The notes under the pieces are model-generated. The model did no database searches. It saw only the letters and a program-made list of their open reading frames with translations, and was not told where the DNA came from. Position numbers and translations under genes: made by a program. A DNA stretch of 64,000 nt from Methylosarcina fibrata AML-C10. GTDB taxonomy: Bacteria > Pseudomonadota > Gammaproteobacteria > Methylococcales > Methylomonadaceae. Position 1 is the first letter of the stretch; the number at the start of each line of letters is the position of its first letter. Positions 25,580 through 33,898 of this stretch are shown piece by piece. The stretch is from assembly GCF_000372865.1 (NCBI RefSeq), contig NZ_KB889965.1, positions 3,517,450-3,581,449 on the forward strand, given 5' to 3'.

Positions 25580-27469
25580 ATGGCTCATCAATCGTTCGAA
25601 GTCCAGTCCGCCGATGGCTCCGAAAATAACGCCGGGCAAGCTGTGGATCACGGGCAGAAAGTTCTTCCGGGACCCAAAGAAGGGCTGCCGGACCGTTCGA
25701 ATATCGATGTTTTCGATCTGTCCCTCCAGGATATCCACAATCTGATCCATCGCTTGCAAGTCCGCCAAATTGAGCTGGAAACGAAAAACTCCGTCCACAA
25801 AGACCTTCAAGCTTTCAATGAAGGCGATGCCCGCCGTTACCCTTCGAAGGCGGCAAGTTATTTCATTCTGAACGATAAGGGACTGATTTTGGATGCTAAT
25901 TTTTCTTCCGAAATCGATCTAAACTGCTCTCGCGATCAATTACTCGACAAGCCTCTTGCCGATTTCATAGCCGCCGCCGATCGGGACGGTTTTGATCGGT
26001 TCATGCAAAATATTGCCGACGGGAACAATACCGGCCAGACTTTGAAAGTCAGAACCCGTATTTTCAGAAAGGCACCCTTTTCATTGCGCTGCAAAGGATT
26101 GACGCTGACCGAATGCACGCTTCAGTCCTGCTGTCTGTTGGCCGAGCAGGATTCGGCTTACGTCGAATTGCGACCGGCAACATACGGTGCTGGAAACAAT
26201 GCCATCGTTTTGGCTTTCAGCGACGTCACCGAACGTGAAATGGCGGAGAAATGCAGGAACTGCTTGAACGAAAAGCTGGAAGAAAAGATTGCTCACAATG
26301 CGCAGTCAATGAATCGGATCAATCTTGAGTTACAGGAGAAGATTGACGAGCTTTATCAGTCCAAAAGAAAGTTGAGGGAAAGAGAAGCCAGACTAAACGC
26401 CATTTTCAATGCTGCCGTAGAAGGTATTTTTACGATCGATCAATCCCGCAACATTGTTTCGGCAAATGCCGCCATGCATAGCATTTTCGGCTATACCGCC
26501 GATGAGTTGATCGGCCGCAACATCGACCTGTTGATTCCGGCTCAAAGCGGGGAAAACCACCATGCCATGACGTCAAGCCGGGTTAATGAGGTGATTAGCC
26601 ATGTCAGGACGGTGGAAGGATTGCGCAAGGACGGCTCCCTGGTTCCCCTGGACATTTCCATATCGGAATTTTCGAGTGACGGCGCACGCTATTTTACATC
26701 TATCGTCCGGGACGTCACTTTGCGAATGCAGAAAGAGCGGGAAGACAAGGCGCATCTGGATGAGCTGGCGCAAGTGACCCGTCTGGGGTTGATGGGCGAA
26801 ATGGCATCCGGTCTTGCCCATGAACTCAATCAACCTCTTACGGCCATCGCGAGTTATACACAGGCCTGTCTCAATTTCCTGCAAGCCGATCGCCCCGACT
26901 TATTGCAATTGCGACAGGTTTTGCAAAAAGCCTATGAGCAAGCCTTGAGGGCCGGCCAGATCATTCATCGCATGCGGGCATTCGTTTCCAACAAGCAAAT
27001 CAATCGATCCACCATCCTCATCAATGACTTGATCAATGTGTCGCTGGCCTTGAGTTATGCCGATTTAAAAGCCAACAACATAGTCCCCAGACTCAATCTG
27101 GCGGAAAATCTTCCGACCCTTTGCGGCGACAGCGTACAATTGGAGCAAGTTTTGATAAACCTGATCAGAAACAGTATCGACGCATTAAAAAATTTGCCGG
27201 AAGGAATACAAAGAATGCTAACGATTCAGACCTGGCTAGGCGAACACCATGACGTCGTGATCCGGGTTAAGGATAACGGTCCCGGCATCGACCAGTTTAA
27301 ACAAGAAAAAATATTTACTCCTTTTTACACTTCCAAAAAGACCGGCATGGGAATGGGTCTGTCGATAAGCCAATCCATCGTCAAGACGCATGGCGGAATT
27401 CTATCCTTCAACAGCATTCCTGGAAAAGGAGCCACTTTTTATTTTACTTTACCCGTTCAGGAATCATGA
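25580..27469 (+). CDS. PAS-domain sensor histidine kinase, FixL/TtrS-like
   Basis: A 629-aa soluble kinase. Start at the ATG at 25580 with GGGGAGG 7 bp upstream. Domains in order: a degenerate N-terminal PAS (about 85-210, ending VLAFSDVTEREMAEKC); a coiled coil (about 215-265); a second PAS (about 270-390, LNAIFNAAVEGIFTIDQSRNIVSANAA then FGYTADELIGRNIDLLIPAQSGENHHAM and GLRKDGSLVPLDISISEF); an H-box GLAHELNQPLTAI with His414; and a catalytic ATPase domain with NLIRNSIDAL, DNGPGID and GMGMGLSISQSIV. The second PAS and H-box follow the FixL pattern. Haem binding cannot be judged from sequence alone, although GENHHAM supplies candidate histidines. It is coupled to a FixJ-type regulator one base downstream. 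Confidence 0.88.
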   Translation: MAHQSFEVQSADGSENNAGQAVDHGQKVLPGPKEGLPDRSNIDVFDLSLQDIHNLIHRLQVRQIELETKNSVHKDLQAFNEGDARRYPSKAASYFILNDKGLILDANFSSEIDLNCSRDQLLDKPLADFIAAADRDGFDRFMQNIADGNNTGQTLKVRTRIFRKAPFSLRCKGLTLTECTLQSCCLLAEQDSAYVELRPATYGAGNNAIVLAFSDVTEREMAEKCRNCLNEKLEEKIAHNAQSMNRINLELQEKIDELYQSKRKLREREARLNAIFNAAVEGIFTIDQSRNIVSANAAMHSIFGYTADELIGRNIDLLIPAQSGENHHAMTSSRVNEVISHVRTVEGLRKDGSLVPLDISISEFSSDGARYFTSIVRDVTLRMQKEREDKAHLDELAQVTRLGLMGEMASGLAHELNQPLTAIASYTQACLNFLQADRPDLLQLRQVLQKAYEQALRAGQIIHRMRAFVSNKQINRSTILINDLINVSLALSYADLKANNIVPRLNLAENLPTLCGDSVQLEQVLINLIRNSIDALKNLPEGIQRMLTIQTWLGEHHDVVIRVKDNGPGIDQFKQEKIFTPFYTSKKTGMGMGLSISQSIVKTHGGILSFNSIPGKGATFYFTLPVQES

Positions 27470-27470
27470 T

Positions 27471-28106
27471 ATGGGACAACCCTCGATAGACAGTCTGGTT
27501 TATATCGTCGACGATGAATTTGCCGTTCGCGATTCCTTGACGCTATTAATTCAATCCACAGGGCGGTTTGCCAAGAGTTTTGCCTCCGCCGAAGATTTTT
27601 TGGAAGAGTATTGTCCCGATTACCCCGGATGTTTGATTCTGGATGTGATGATGGCCGGCATGAGCGGACTCGATCTCCAGCAAGAGATGACGAAAAGGCA
27701 TATTTCCCTGCCCATTATTTTCATCAGCGGACATGCGGAAATTCCGGATTCCGCGAAAGCGTTCAGGGCGGGTGCGGTCGATTTTCTGGAAAAGCCGGTC
27801 GATTACAGAGTCCTGATGGACCGTATCGAGGAGGCCATTGCCCGGGATATTGCGGAAAGAAAACAGAAGCTGGAGAAACTGGAAATAGAAAAACGCTTTG
27901 AACGATTGACGGCAAGAGAAAAAGAAGTGCTGAAGCTGATCACGGACAACTGCTCCAATAAGGAAGTCGCTAAAATCCTGGAGATAAGCCATCGAACGAT
28001 TGATGTGCACAGGGCGCGGATCATGGAAAAAATGGAAGCGGAGAACGTCGGTGAATTATTGAAGATGGCGTTGCGGATCGATGCTTCGAAAAACAGTCTG
28101 CATTAG
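27471..28106 (+). CDS. FixJ-family response regulator (receiver plus LuxR-type HTH)
   Basis: A 211-aa regulator beginning at the ATG at 27471, one base after the kinase stop. The receiver domain (1-125) has the acidic pair in YIVDDEFAVRDSL, phospho-acceptor Asp in LILDVMMAGMSGLDL, and the KP motif in DFLEKPVDY. The LuxR-type HTH (about 145-205) reads LTAREKEVLKLITDNCSNKEVAKILEISHRTIDVHRARIMEKM. Gene order, spacing and domain types indicate a dedicated pair with the upstream kinase. Target genes cannot be named. The oppositely oriented secreted propeller gene just upstream of the kinase is one candidate. Confidence 0.9.
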   Translation: MGQPSIDSLVYIVDDEFAVRDSLTLLIQSTGRFAKSFASAEDFLEEYCPDYPGCLILDVMMAGMSGLDLQQEMTKRHISLPIIFISGHAEIPDSAKAFRAGAVDFLEKPVDYRVLMDRIEEAIARDIAERKQKLEKLEIEKRFERLTAREKEVLKLITDNCSNKEVAKILEISHRTIDVHRARIMEKMEAENVGELLKMALRIDASKNSLH

Positions 28107-28314
28107 CGAAACAAACGCAAAAGGTCTTTCGCGATTCCCTTTAAAAAACATTCCGGCGTTTCATCCAGCGTCCATGCGGCGGGTCCGACAACGGGAGCGG
28201 CATAAAGCGAAAATGCCGCCCTTTCTTGCCTCCCATCAACATTCGAAAGATTGGTGGCGTTTTTCCGGCTTGCCGTTTCGGTAACCCGCTCCAAAGCCTT
28301 TGGGAATGGTTTCT

Positions 28315-31300
28315 TCAGGCTACCGCCAATCGCTGCAACAATTCCGAGATAAATTCCAGCTTCTGCTCGGTCGTCTCGAACTTGCGGATGAACCGGAGCT
28401 TGTCCGCGCCGTCGAACTTGTAAGTTTGAGCCTGGGTTTGAATCAGGTGAATCAGTTGCTCCGTATTGATGCGAGGATCCTTGCTGAAGACCAGGCGGCC
28501 GCCTGCGGCATTGGCTTCGATTTTGCGGATGCCCATGGGCTCGGCCTTTTGTTTGAGTTCGGCGGCGCTGAACAGGGTTTTGACCTGCGGCGGCAACAGA
28601 CCGAAACGGTCGATCATCTCCACTTGCAGCTCGCGAAGATCCTCGGGCGTTTCGGCGCTGGCGATGCGCTTGTACAGCACCAGGCGGGCGTGAATGTCGG
28701 GCAGATAGTCTTCAGGGATCAGCGCCGGCGATTGCAGGTCGACTTCGGGCCCGGTTTCCAGAGGCGCTTCGAGTTCCGGCTGTTTGCCCGATTTCAATGC
28801 ATTGACTGCGCGCTCCAGTAGTTCGGTGTACAGCGTGAAGCCGATTTCCTGGATCTGGCCGCTCTGATCTTCGCCGAGCAGTTCGCCGGCGCCGCGAATT
28901 TCCAGGTCGTGCGACGACAGCATGAAGCCGGCGCCGAGATCGCCGGACGCCTCGATCGCTTCCAGCCGTTTTTCCGCGTCCTTGGTCATCAAGGCTTTCG
29001 GCGGCACGATGAAATAAGCATAGGCGCGGTGGTGTGAGCGTCCGACCCGGCCGCGCAACTGGTGCAGTTGCGCGAGGCCGAGTTTGTCGGCGCGGTTGAC
29101 GATGATGGTGTTGGCGCTGGGAATGTCGATGCCGCTTTCGATGATGGTCGAACAGAGCAGCAGGTTGAAGCGCTGGTGATAGAAATCGAGCATGATCCGC
29201 TCCAGATCGCGCTCGGGCATCTGGCCGTGGGCGGTTTCGATGCGCGCGTCCGGCACCAGCTTTTGCAGTTCCGCGGCCATTTTGCCCATCGACTTGACGT
29301 CGTTGTGCAGGAAGAAAATCTGGCCGCCGCGCTTGATTTCCCGAAGGCACGCTTCCTGCACCAGCACGTCCACCCATTCGCTGACGAAGGTCTTGATCGC
29401 GTGGCGGTTAGGCGGCGGGCTGGCGATGATCGAAATGTCCCGAAGCCCGGACATCGCCATGTTCAGCGTGCGCGGGATCGGCGTCGCGGTCAGGGTCAGC
29501 ATGTCTAGCTCGTTCCGCAGCTTCTTGAAATGCTCCTTCTGGCGGACGCCGAACCGGTGCTCCTCGTCGATCACGACCAAGCCCAGGGATTTGTATTTGA
29601 TCTCGCCGGACAACAGTTTGTGGGTGCCGATGATGATGTCGACCTTGCCTTCCTCCAGATCGGCGAGAATCGCTTTTTGCTGTTTCGGCGTGACGAAGCG
29701 GGACATCACTTCCACGCGCACCGGCCAGTCGGCGAAGCGGTCGCTGAAATTCTGGTAGTGCTGCTGCGCCAGCAAAGTGGTCGGCACCAGCACGGCGACC
29801 TGCTTGCCGCTCTGCACCGCGATGAACGCCGCGCGCATCGACACCTCGGTCTTGCCGAAGCCGACGTCGCCGCAGATGACGCGGTCCATCGGCTGCGGGC
29901 TGGCCATGTCGTCCAGAATCGCTTCGATGGCGGTTTGCTGGTCCGGCGTTTCCTCGAACGGGAAGGCGTCGGCGAACGCCTGATATTCGGTGTTTTCGAC
30001 GTTGAAGGCATGGCCCTGCTTGATCGCCCGTTGGGCGTAAATTTCGAGCAGTTCCGCCGCGACGTCGCGAATCCGCTCGATGGCTTTTTTCTTGGCCTTG
30101 CTCCACTGGTCGCCGCCCAGCTTGTGCAGCGGCGCGGTTTCGGGGCTGACGCCGGTGTAGCGGCCGATCAGGTGCAGCGAGGAAACCGGCACGTACAGTT
30201 TGTCGTTGTGCGCGTATTCCAGCGTCAGAAATTCGGCCGGAATGCCGCCGATTTCCAGCGTTTGCAGGCCGAGATAACGGCCGACGCCGTGCTCCTGATG
30301 CACTACCGGCGAGCCGATGGTCAGCTCGTTCAGATTGTTGACGATGTTTTCCAGCTCGCGCGCCGCCGATTGCCGCCTGCGGCGGCGCTGTTGCGCTTTT
30401 TCTCCGGACAGATGGCTCTCGGTGACGAGGACGACGGCCGGCTCTGCCAGCCACAGGCCGTGGTCCATCGGCGCCACCACCATGCACGGGGACTGGTCCG
30501 TGTCGAGAAAGGCCTGCCAGCTTTCGACCTGTTTGACTTTGATCCGGTATTGCCTGAGCTTGTCGGTCAGGCCTTCCCGGCGTCCGGCCGATTCGGCCAC
30601 GAACAGGATTTTGCCGGCAAAGTCGCCGATAAACCGCTGCAAGGCCGCCGCCGGCTCCTTGTGTTTGGCTTCTATCGTTAAATTCGGCAGGGCGCGGCAA
30701 TTGAACATCTCTTGTTCGGCTCCGGCGGCGCCCGGCTCGTTCAGGATGATTCGGGCGAACGCCTGCGTTTTTCTCGCCAGCTCTTCGTCGGTAAGGAACA
30801 GCCGCTCGGGTTCCAGCAAGGGCCGGTCGACGTTGTATCGCCGCTGCTGGTAACGCTCTTCCGCTTCGCCGTAAAAGTCCTTCGCGTTGACGTTGAAGGA
30901 CGACGGCAGCACGACGACCGCCGAGTCCGGCAGATAATCGAACAGGGTCGCGGTGCGCTCGACGAACAACGGCAGATAATATTCGATGCCGCCGGGAGCC
31001 AGGCCTTTGCTGACGTCGACGTAGAGCGTGTTTTTGGGTGAGGTGTCCGGAAAACGGTCGCGGAAGGTCTGGCGGAAATGCTTGATCGCGGCATCGGTAA
31101 ACGGGAATTCGCGCGCCGGGAACAATTCGATCCGGTCGATTTTTTCCAGCGAGCGCTGGCTTTCGGGATCAAAAGTGCGGATCGATTCGACTTCCTCGTC
31201 GAACAGTTCGATCCGGAACGGCGTTTTGCTGCCCATCGGAAACAGATCGACGATCGAGCCCCGCACCGCGAATTCGGCGTGCTGATACACCTGGGAGACG

Positions 31301-31776
31301 CAGTGGTAGCCGACGCTTTCCAGCTTGATCCGGTTCAGTTCGAGATTGAAACGGTCGCCTACCTGGATGGCGAAACTGTGGGCCAGCACGTGCTCCCTGG
31401 GCGCCAGCCGGTGCATCAGCGTGGTTACCGACACGATCAGGGCGCCGCGTTTGACTTGAGGCAGCAAGGCCAGCGTTTTCAGCCGCTCGGAGATGATTTC
31501 CGGCAACGGCGAAAACACGTCGTAAGGCAGGGTTTCCCAGTCCGGAAAATGCAGCAGGGAATGAGCTTCGTCCCGCAGAAAGAATTCCAGTTCGTGCTCG
31601 AGGCGCAGCGCGGTGTGGTTGTCCGGCGTGACGATGATGAACAGGCGGTTTTCGTTTTTGATCGCCGAGGCCAGGGCCAGCGCGTCGCCGCAGCCGTTCA
31701 GTCCGCTCCAGAGAACGGATTGGTCTTTGGACCGGGGGATTTTGGGCGTGAGGATGGATGCGTTATGATTGGCCAT
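28315..31776 (-). CDS. mfd: Transcription-repair coupling factor Mfd
   Basis: A 1153-aa protein, the usual length for Mfd. It removes RNA polymerase stalled at lesions and recruits UvrA. The N-terminal UvrB-like module (about 1-350) contains ALRLEHELEFFLRDEAHSLLHFPDWETLPYD. The RNA-polymerase interaction domain has VVHQEHGVGRYLGLQTLEIGG (about 495). The RecG-like translocase has Walker A GDVGFGKTEVSMRAAF, VIDEEHRFGVRQKE as the DEAD-like box, TATPIPRTLNMAMSGLRDISII, and QLRGRVGRSHHRAYAYF as motif VI. The C-terminal TRCF domain follows. Gene intact, no odd features. Confidence 0.97.
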   Translation of the reverse strand: MANHNASILTPKIPRSKDQSVLWSGLNGCGDALALASAIKNENRLFIIVTPDNHTALRLEHELEFFLRDEAHSLLHFPDWETLPYDVFSPLPEIISERLKTLALLPQVKRGALIVSVTTLMHRLAPREHVLAHSFAIQVGDRFNLELNRIKLESVGYHCVSQVYQHAEFAVRGSIVDLFPMGSKTPFRIELFDEEVESIRTFDPESQRSLEKIDRIELFPAREFPFTDAAIKHFRQTFRDRFPDTSPKNTLYVDVSKGLAPGGIEYYLPLFVERTATLFDYLPDSAVVVLPSSFNVNAKDFYGEAEERYQQRRYNVDRPLLEPERLFLTDEELARKTQAFARIILNEPGAAGAEQEMFNCRALPNLTIEAKHKEPAAALQRFIGDFAGKILFVAESAGRREGLTDKLRQYRIKVKQVESWQAFLDTDQSPCMVVAPMDHGLWLAEPAVVLVTESHLSGEKAQQRRRRRQSAARELENIVNNLNELTIGSPVVHQEHGVGRYLGLQTLEIGGIPAEFLTLEYAHNDKLYVPVSSLHLIGRYTGVSPETAPLHKLGGDQWSKAKKKAIERIRDVAAELLEIYAQRAIKQGHAFNVENTEYQAFADAFPFEETPDQQTAIEAILDDMASPQPMDRVICGDVGFGKTEVSMRAAFIAVQSGKQVAVLVPTTLLAQQHYQNFSDRFADWPVRVEVMSRFVTPKQQKAILADLEEGKVDIIIGTHKLLSGEIKYKSLGLVVIDEEHRFGVRQKEHFKKLRNELDMLTLTATPIPRTLNMAMSGLRDISIIASPPPNRHAIKTFVSEWVDVLVQEACLREIKRGGQIFFLHNDVKSMGKMAAELQKLVPDARIETAHGQMPERDLERIMLDFYHQRFNLLLCSTIIESGIDIPSANTIIVNRADKLGLAQLHQLRGRVGRSHHRAYAYFIVPPKALMTKDAEKRLEAIEASGDLGAGFMLSSHDLEIRGAGELLGEDQSGQIQEIGFTLYTELLERAVNALKSGKQPELEAPLETGPEVDLQSPALIPEDYLPDIHARLVLYKRIASAETPEDLRELQVEMIDRFGLLPPQVKTLFSAAELKQKAEPMGIRKIEANAAGGRLVFSKDPRINTEQLIHLIQTQAQTYKFDGADKLRFIRKFETTEQKLEFISELLQRLAVA

Positions 31777-31865
31777 TCAATTGAGGCGTAAGATTTACTT
31801 TATAAATTGATAAGCTTATCACTTTTACATGACGCCTTGAATCTTGCAAAACGAGCTATTTCCAA

Positions 31866-32888
31866 TCACCGGCTCAGAAACATCGCATCGCCGTAGCTGA
31901 AAAAGCGATAGGAATGTGCGACGGCGTGCCGGTAAGCCGCCATGACGTGATCGTACCCGGCAAACGCGGAAACCAGCATCAGCAGCGTCGATTCGGGCAG
32001 ATGGAAGTTGGTTAAGAGGGCATCGACCGACCGGAACCGGTAGCCCGGCGTAACGAACAAATCGGTATCGCCGAAACCGGCGCTCAGGATCCCGGTTTTC
32101 GAGGCCGATTCCAGCGCCCGGACCGCCGTGGTGCCGACGGCGACGACCCGCCCTCCCCGGCTTCTGGCTTCCTCGACCGCGGCGACGGTGTCAGGTTCGA
32201 CGGCGAAATATTCCTTGTGCATGACGTGCGCCGACAGGTCTTCCACACGTACCGGCTGGAAAGTGCCGCTGCCGACGTGCAAGGTGACGAAAACGCTCCG
32301 CACGCCTTTGTTGCTGATTTGTTCCATCATCGCCAGATCGAAATGAAGGCCGGCGGTCGGCGCCGCGACCGCGCCCGCTTCCCGGGCGAAAACGGTCTGA
32401 TAGCGGGACAGATCAGATGCCTCGTCGGCGCGGCCAATATAAGGCGGCAAAGGCATGTGGCCGATGCGGTCCAGCAGAACCGGAAGGGGAAGGCCGCCTT
32501 CGAATTCCAGTTGAAACAGATCGTCCGCCCTGCCCAATACCGTGCACCGATGCCCGAGTTCCAGTTCGATAAGGGTGCCGGCCTTGGGCGCCTTGCTCGC
32601 TCGGACATGGGCGATGGCATGGCGCTCGTCCTGAATGCGCTCGATCAGGATCTCGACCTTGCCGCCGCTTTGCTTTTTGCCGAAGAGTCTGGCGGGGATG
32701 ACCTTGGTATCGTTGAAAACCAGCAAATCCCTTTCATCGATCAAATCGATGAAATCGGCGAACTGCCGGTCGGTCAGTTCTCCCGTATCCCGGTTCATGC
32801 AGAGCAGCCGGCTGGCCCTGCGTTCGGGCAAGGGATATTGCGCAATCAAATGCTCGGGCAGCGGGTAATTGAAATCGCTTTTTTTCAT
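31866..32888 (-). CDS. queA: QueA, S-adenosylmethionine:tRNA ribosyltransferase-isomerase
   Basis: A 340-aa enzyme that adds the epoxycyclopentane moiety from S-adenosylmethionine to 7-aminomethyl-7-deazaguanine in tRNA, the penultimate step to queuosine. Hallmarks are [26 protein letters not shown] at the N-terminus, [55 protein letters not shown], and [21 protein letters not shown] near the end. It starts divergently from the tRNA-Leu gene, with the tRNA promoter in the 78-bp gap. No tgt gene is in the window. Confidence 0.97.
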   Translation of the reverse strand: MKKSDFNYPLPEHLIAQYPLPERRASRLLCMNRDTGELTDRQFADFIDLIDERDLLVFNDTKVIPARLFGKKQSGGKVEILIERIQDERHAIAHVRASKAPKAGTLIELELGHRCTVLGRADDLFQLEFEGGLPLPVLLDRIGHMPLPPYIGRADEASDLSRYQTVFAREAGAVAAPTAGLHFDLAMMEQISNKGVRSVFVTLHVGSGTFQPVRVEDLSAHVMHKEYFAVEPDTVAAVEEARSRGGRVVAVGTTAVRALESASKTGILSAGFGDTDLFVTPGYRFRSVDALLTNFHLPESTLLMLVSAFAGYDHVMAAYRHAVAHSYRFFSYGDAMFLSR

Positions 32889-32925
32889 GGAAAGATGGCG
32901 CTCGAATGACGCGGTGAAAATTGTA

Positions 32926-32955
32926 TTGGAAATTTTAAAAAGGCTACATTATAAT
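32926..32955 (+). promoter_or_regulatory. Sigma-70 promoter of tRNA-Leu
   Basis: A -35 box TTGGAA at 32926-32931 and a perfect -10 box TATAAT at 32950-32955 are separated by 18 bp. The predicted start near 32962 is about 5 bp before the mature tRNA. It lies in chromosomal sequence outside the integrated element, so the tRNA kept its own promoter after integration. Confidence 0.8.
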
Positions 32956-32966
32956 GTGTTTTCTTT

Positions 32967-33053
32967 GCCGGGGTGGCGGAACTGGTAGACGCGCCGGATT
33001 CAAAATCCGGTGATGGTGACATCGTGTCGGTTCGATTCCGACCCTCGGTACCA
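32967..33053 (+). tRNA. tRNA-Leu(CAA), integration target
   Basis: An 87-nt tRNA with a long variable arm as in leucine tRNAs. The acceptor stem GCCGGGG pairs with CCTCGGT through two G-U pairs, the anticodon loop is TTCAAAA (anticodon CAA) on a CCGGA/TCCGG stem, the T-loop is GGTTCGATTCC, and CCA is encoded. The 3' 59 bases (32995-33053) are repeated exactly at 43916-43974, so the gene doubles as attachment site of an 11-kb element. The intact copy lies at the left end. Confidence 0.96.
32995..33053 (+). repeat. attL: left copy of the 59-bp attachment repeat inside tRNA-Leu
   Basis: The stretch from the 3' side of the anticodon stem to CCA matches 43916-43974 base for base. The identity ends abruptly on both sides, as expected from site-specific recombination into a tRNA 3' end. 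Confidence 0.93.
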
Positions 33054-33061
33054 GTAAAAAC

Positions 33062-33096
33062 AAGGGCTTAGGATTGTTATCCAAGCCCTTTTTTAT
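33062..33096 (+). terminator. Rho-independent terminator after tRNA-Leu
   Basis: The stem AAGGGCTT pairs with AAGCCCTT, extended by GGAT/ATCC, and is followed by a run of T. It ends tRNA-Leu transcription just inside the element. A comparable terminator follows the attR copy at 44007-44041. Confidence 0.8.
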
Positions 33097-33898
33097 TGTC
33101 TTTTTATTCACGTTCCACTCACGTTCCATTCAGAAAAAAAATCCCACAACAATTGCCGAATGCCAGCCACAAAAAAGCCCGGCATTGTCCGCCAGTAATC
33201 ACGCTCCCGCAAACCCTACCGTTTCCGCCATTACCTCATGCAGTGGCCCGGTCGATTGTTTCCAATCTGGAGCATAATCAATTCCCTAGCATGATTCCGT
33301 GCCAACTCTCTGAAAGACCCGCCATCCGTGTATTACAGGCGGGCATGATATTTGCTTTAGGTGTTGTTTCCTGAAAGGAGCATATCACTGCATTGCCTAT
33401 CCGGTGGATGCCGGGTAAAAGCTCCAGACACAAAAAAGCCGGGTTGCCCCGGCTGCGATTCAATTTTGCTCTATTTTATTCCGGTCTCGCGCGCGTGCGC
33501 GCGTATTGCTCCGAAAATTTCTGTCATTATTCCATATTATTTTATTCCGGTAGCTGCCTTGCTTGGTTAAATCCTATTGTTTCCTGTTTTATTCCGGGAA
33601 CGGCTCATTTGTCTTAAGGTATGCCATTGAAATAAAAGCGAGTTATTGAACTGACTCCTTTTTTTATGGCATTTTATAGCACTTTGCCATATTTCTACAC
33701 AAGTCGCACTGAAAAAGAGCTTAGGAGAAATATTGACCAGAAGCTGACGATCAACATTTCTATATGAATGTCCCCTCGGTTCCAGAGGGTAGTCAATCGA
33801 ATGTAGAAATAATGGATCTTGCAATTTTAATTTTATCAATTTAGCTACTGGTCCATTTTTTAGGTTCATTTTTCTTAATTTAATTAATTATCTGTAGA
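33097..33898. other. Noncoding left end of the island with TTTTATTCCGG repeats
   Basis: About 800 bp without a credible gene. The 11-mer TTTTATTCCGG occurs three times in direct orientation at 33474-33484, 33540-33550 and 33587-33597. A related CTTTATTCCGG is near 38293. Other features are an alternating GCGCGCGTGCGCGCG tract at 33489-33503 and a GCCGGGTTGCCCCGGC hairpin near 33438. An open frame at 33567-33869 (minus) has no recognisable features. The repeats could be protein-binding sites of the element. Confidence 0.5.

Noticed and set aside
25580-27469. Calling the PAS kinase a haem-based FixL
   Set aside because: The domain order and H-box fit FixL, but the haem-ligand environment cannot be verified by eye, so only FixL-like is stated.
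33567-33869. 100-codon minus-strand frame at the left end of the island
   Set aside because: No motif, and it spans TTTTATTCCGG repeats, so it is better read as noncoding.
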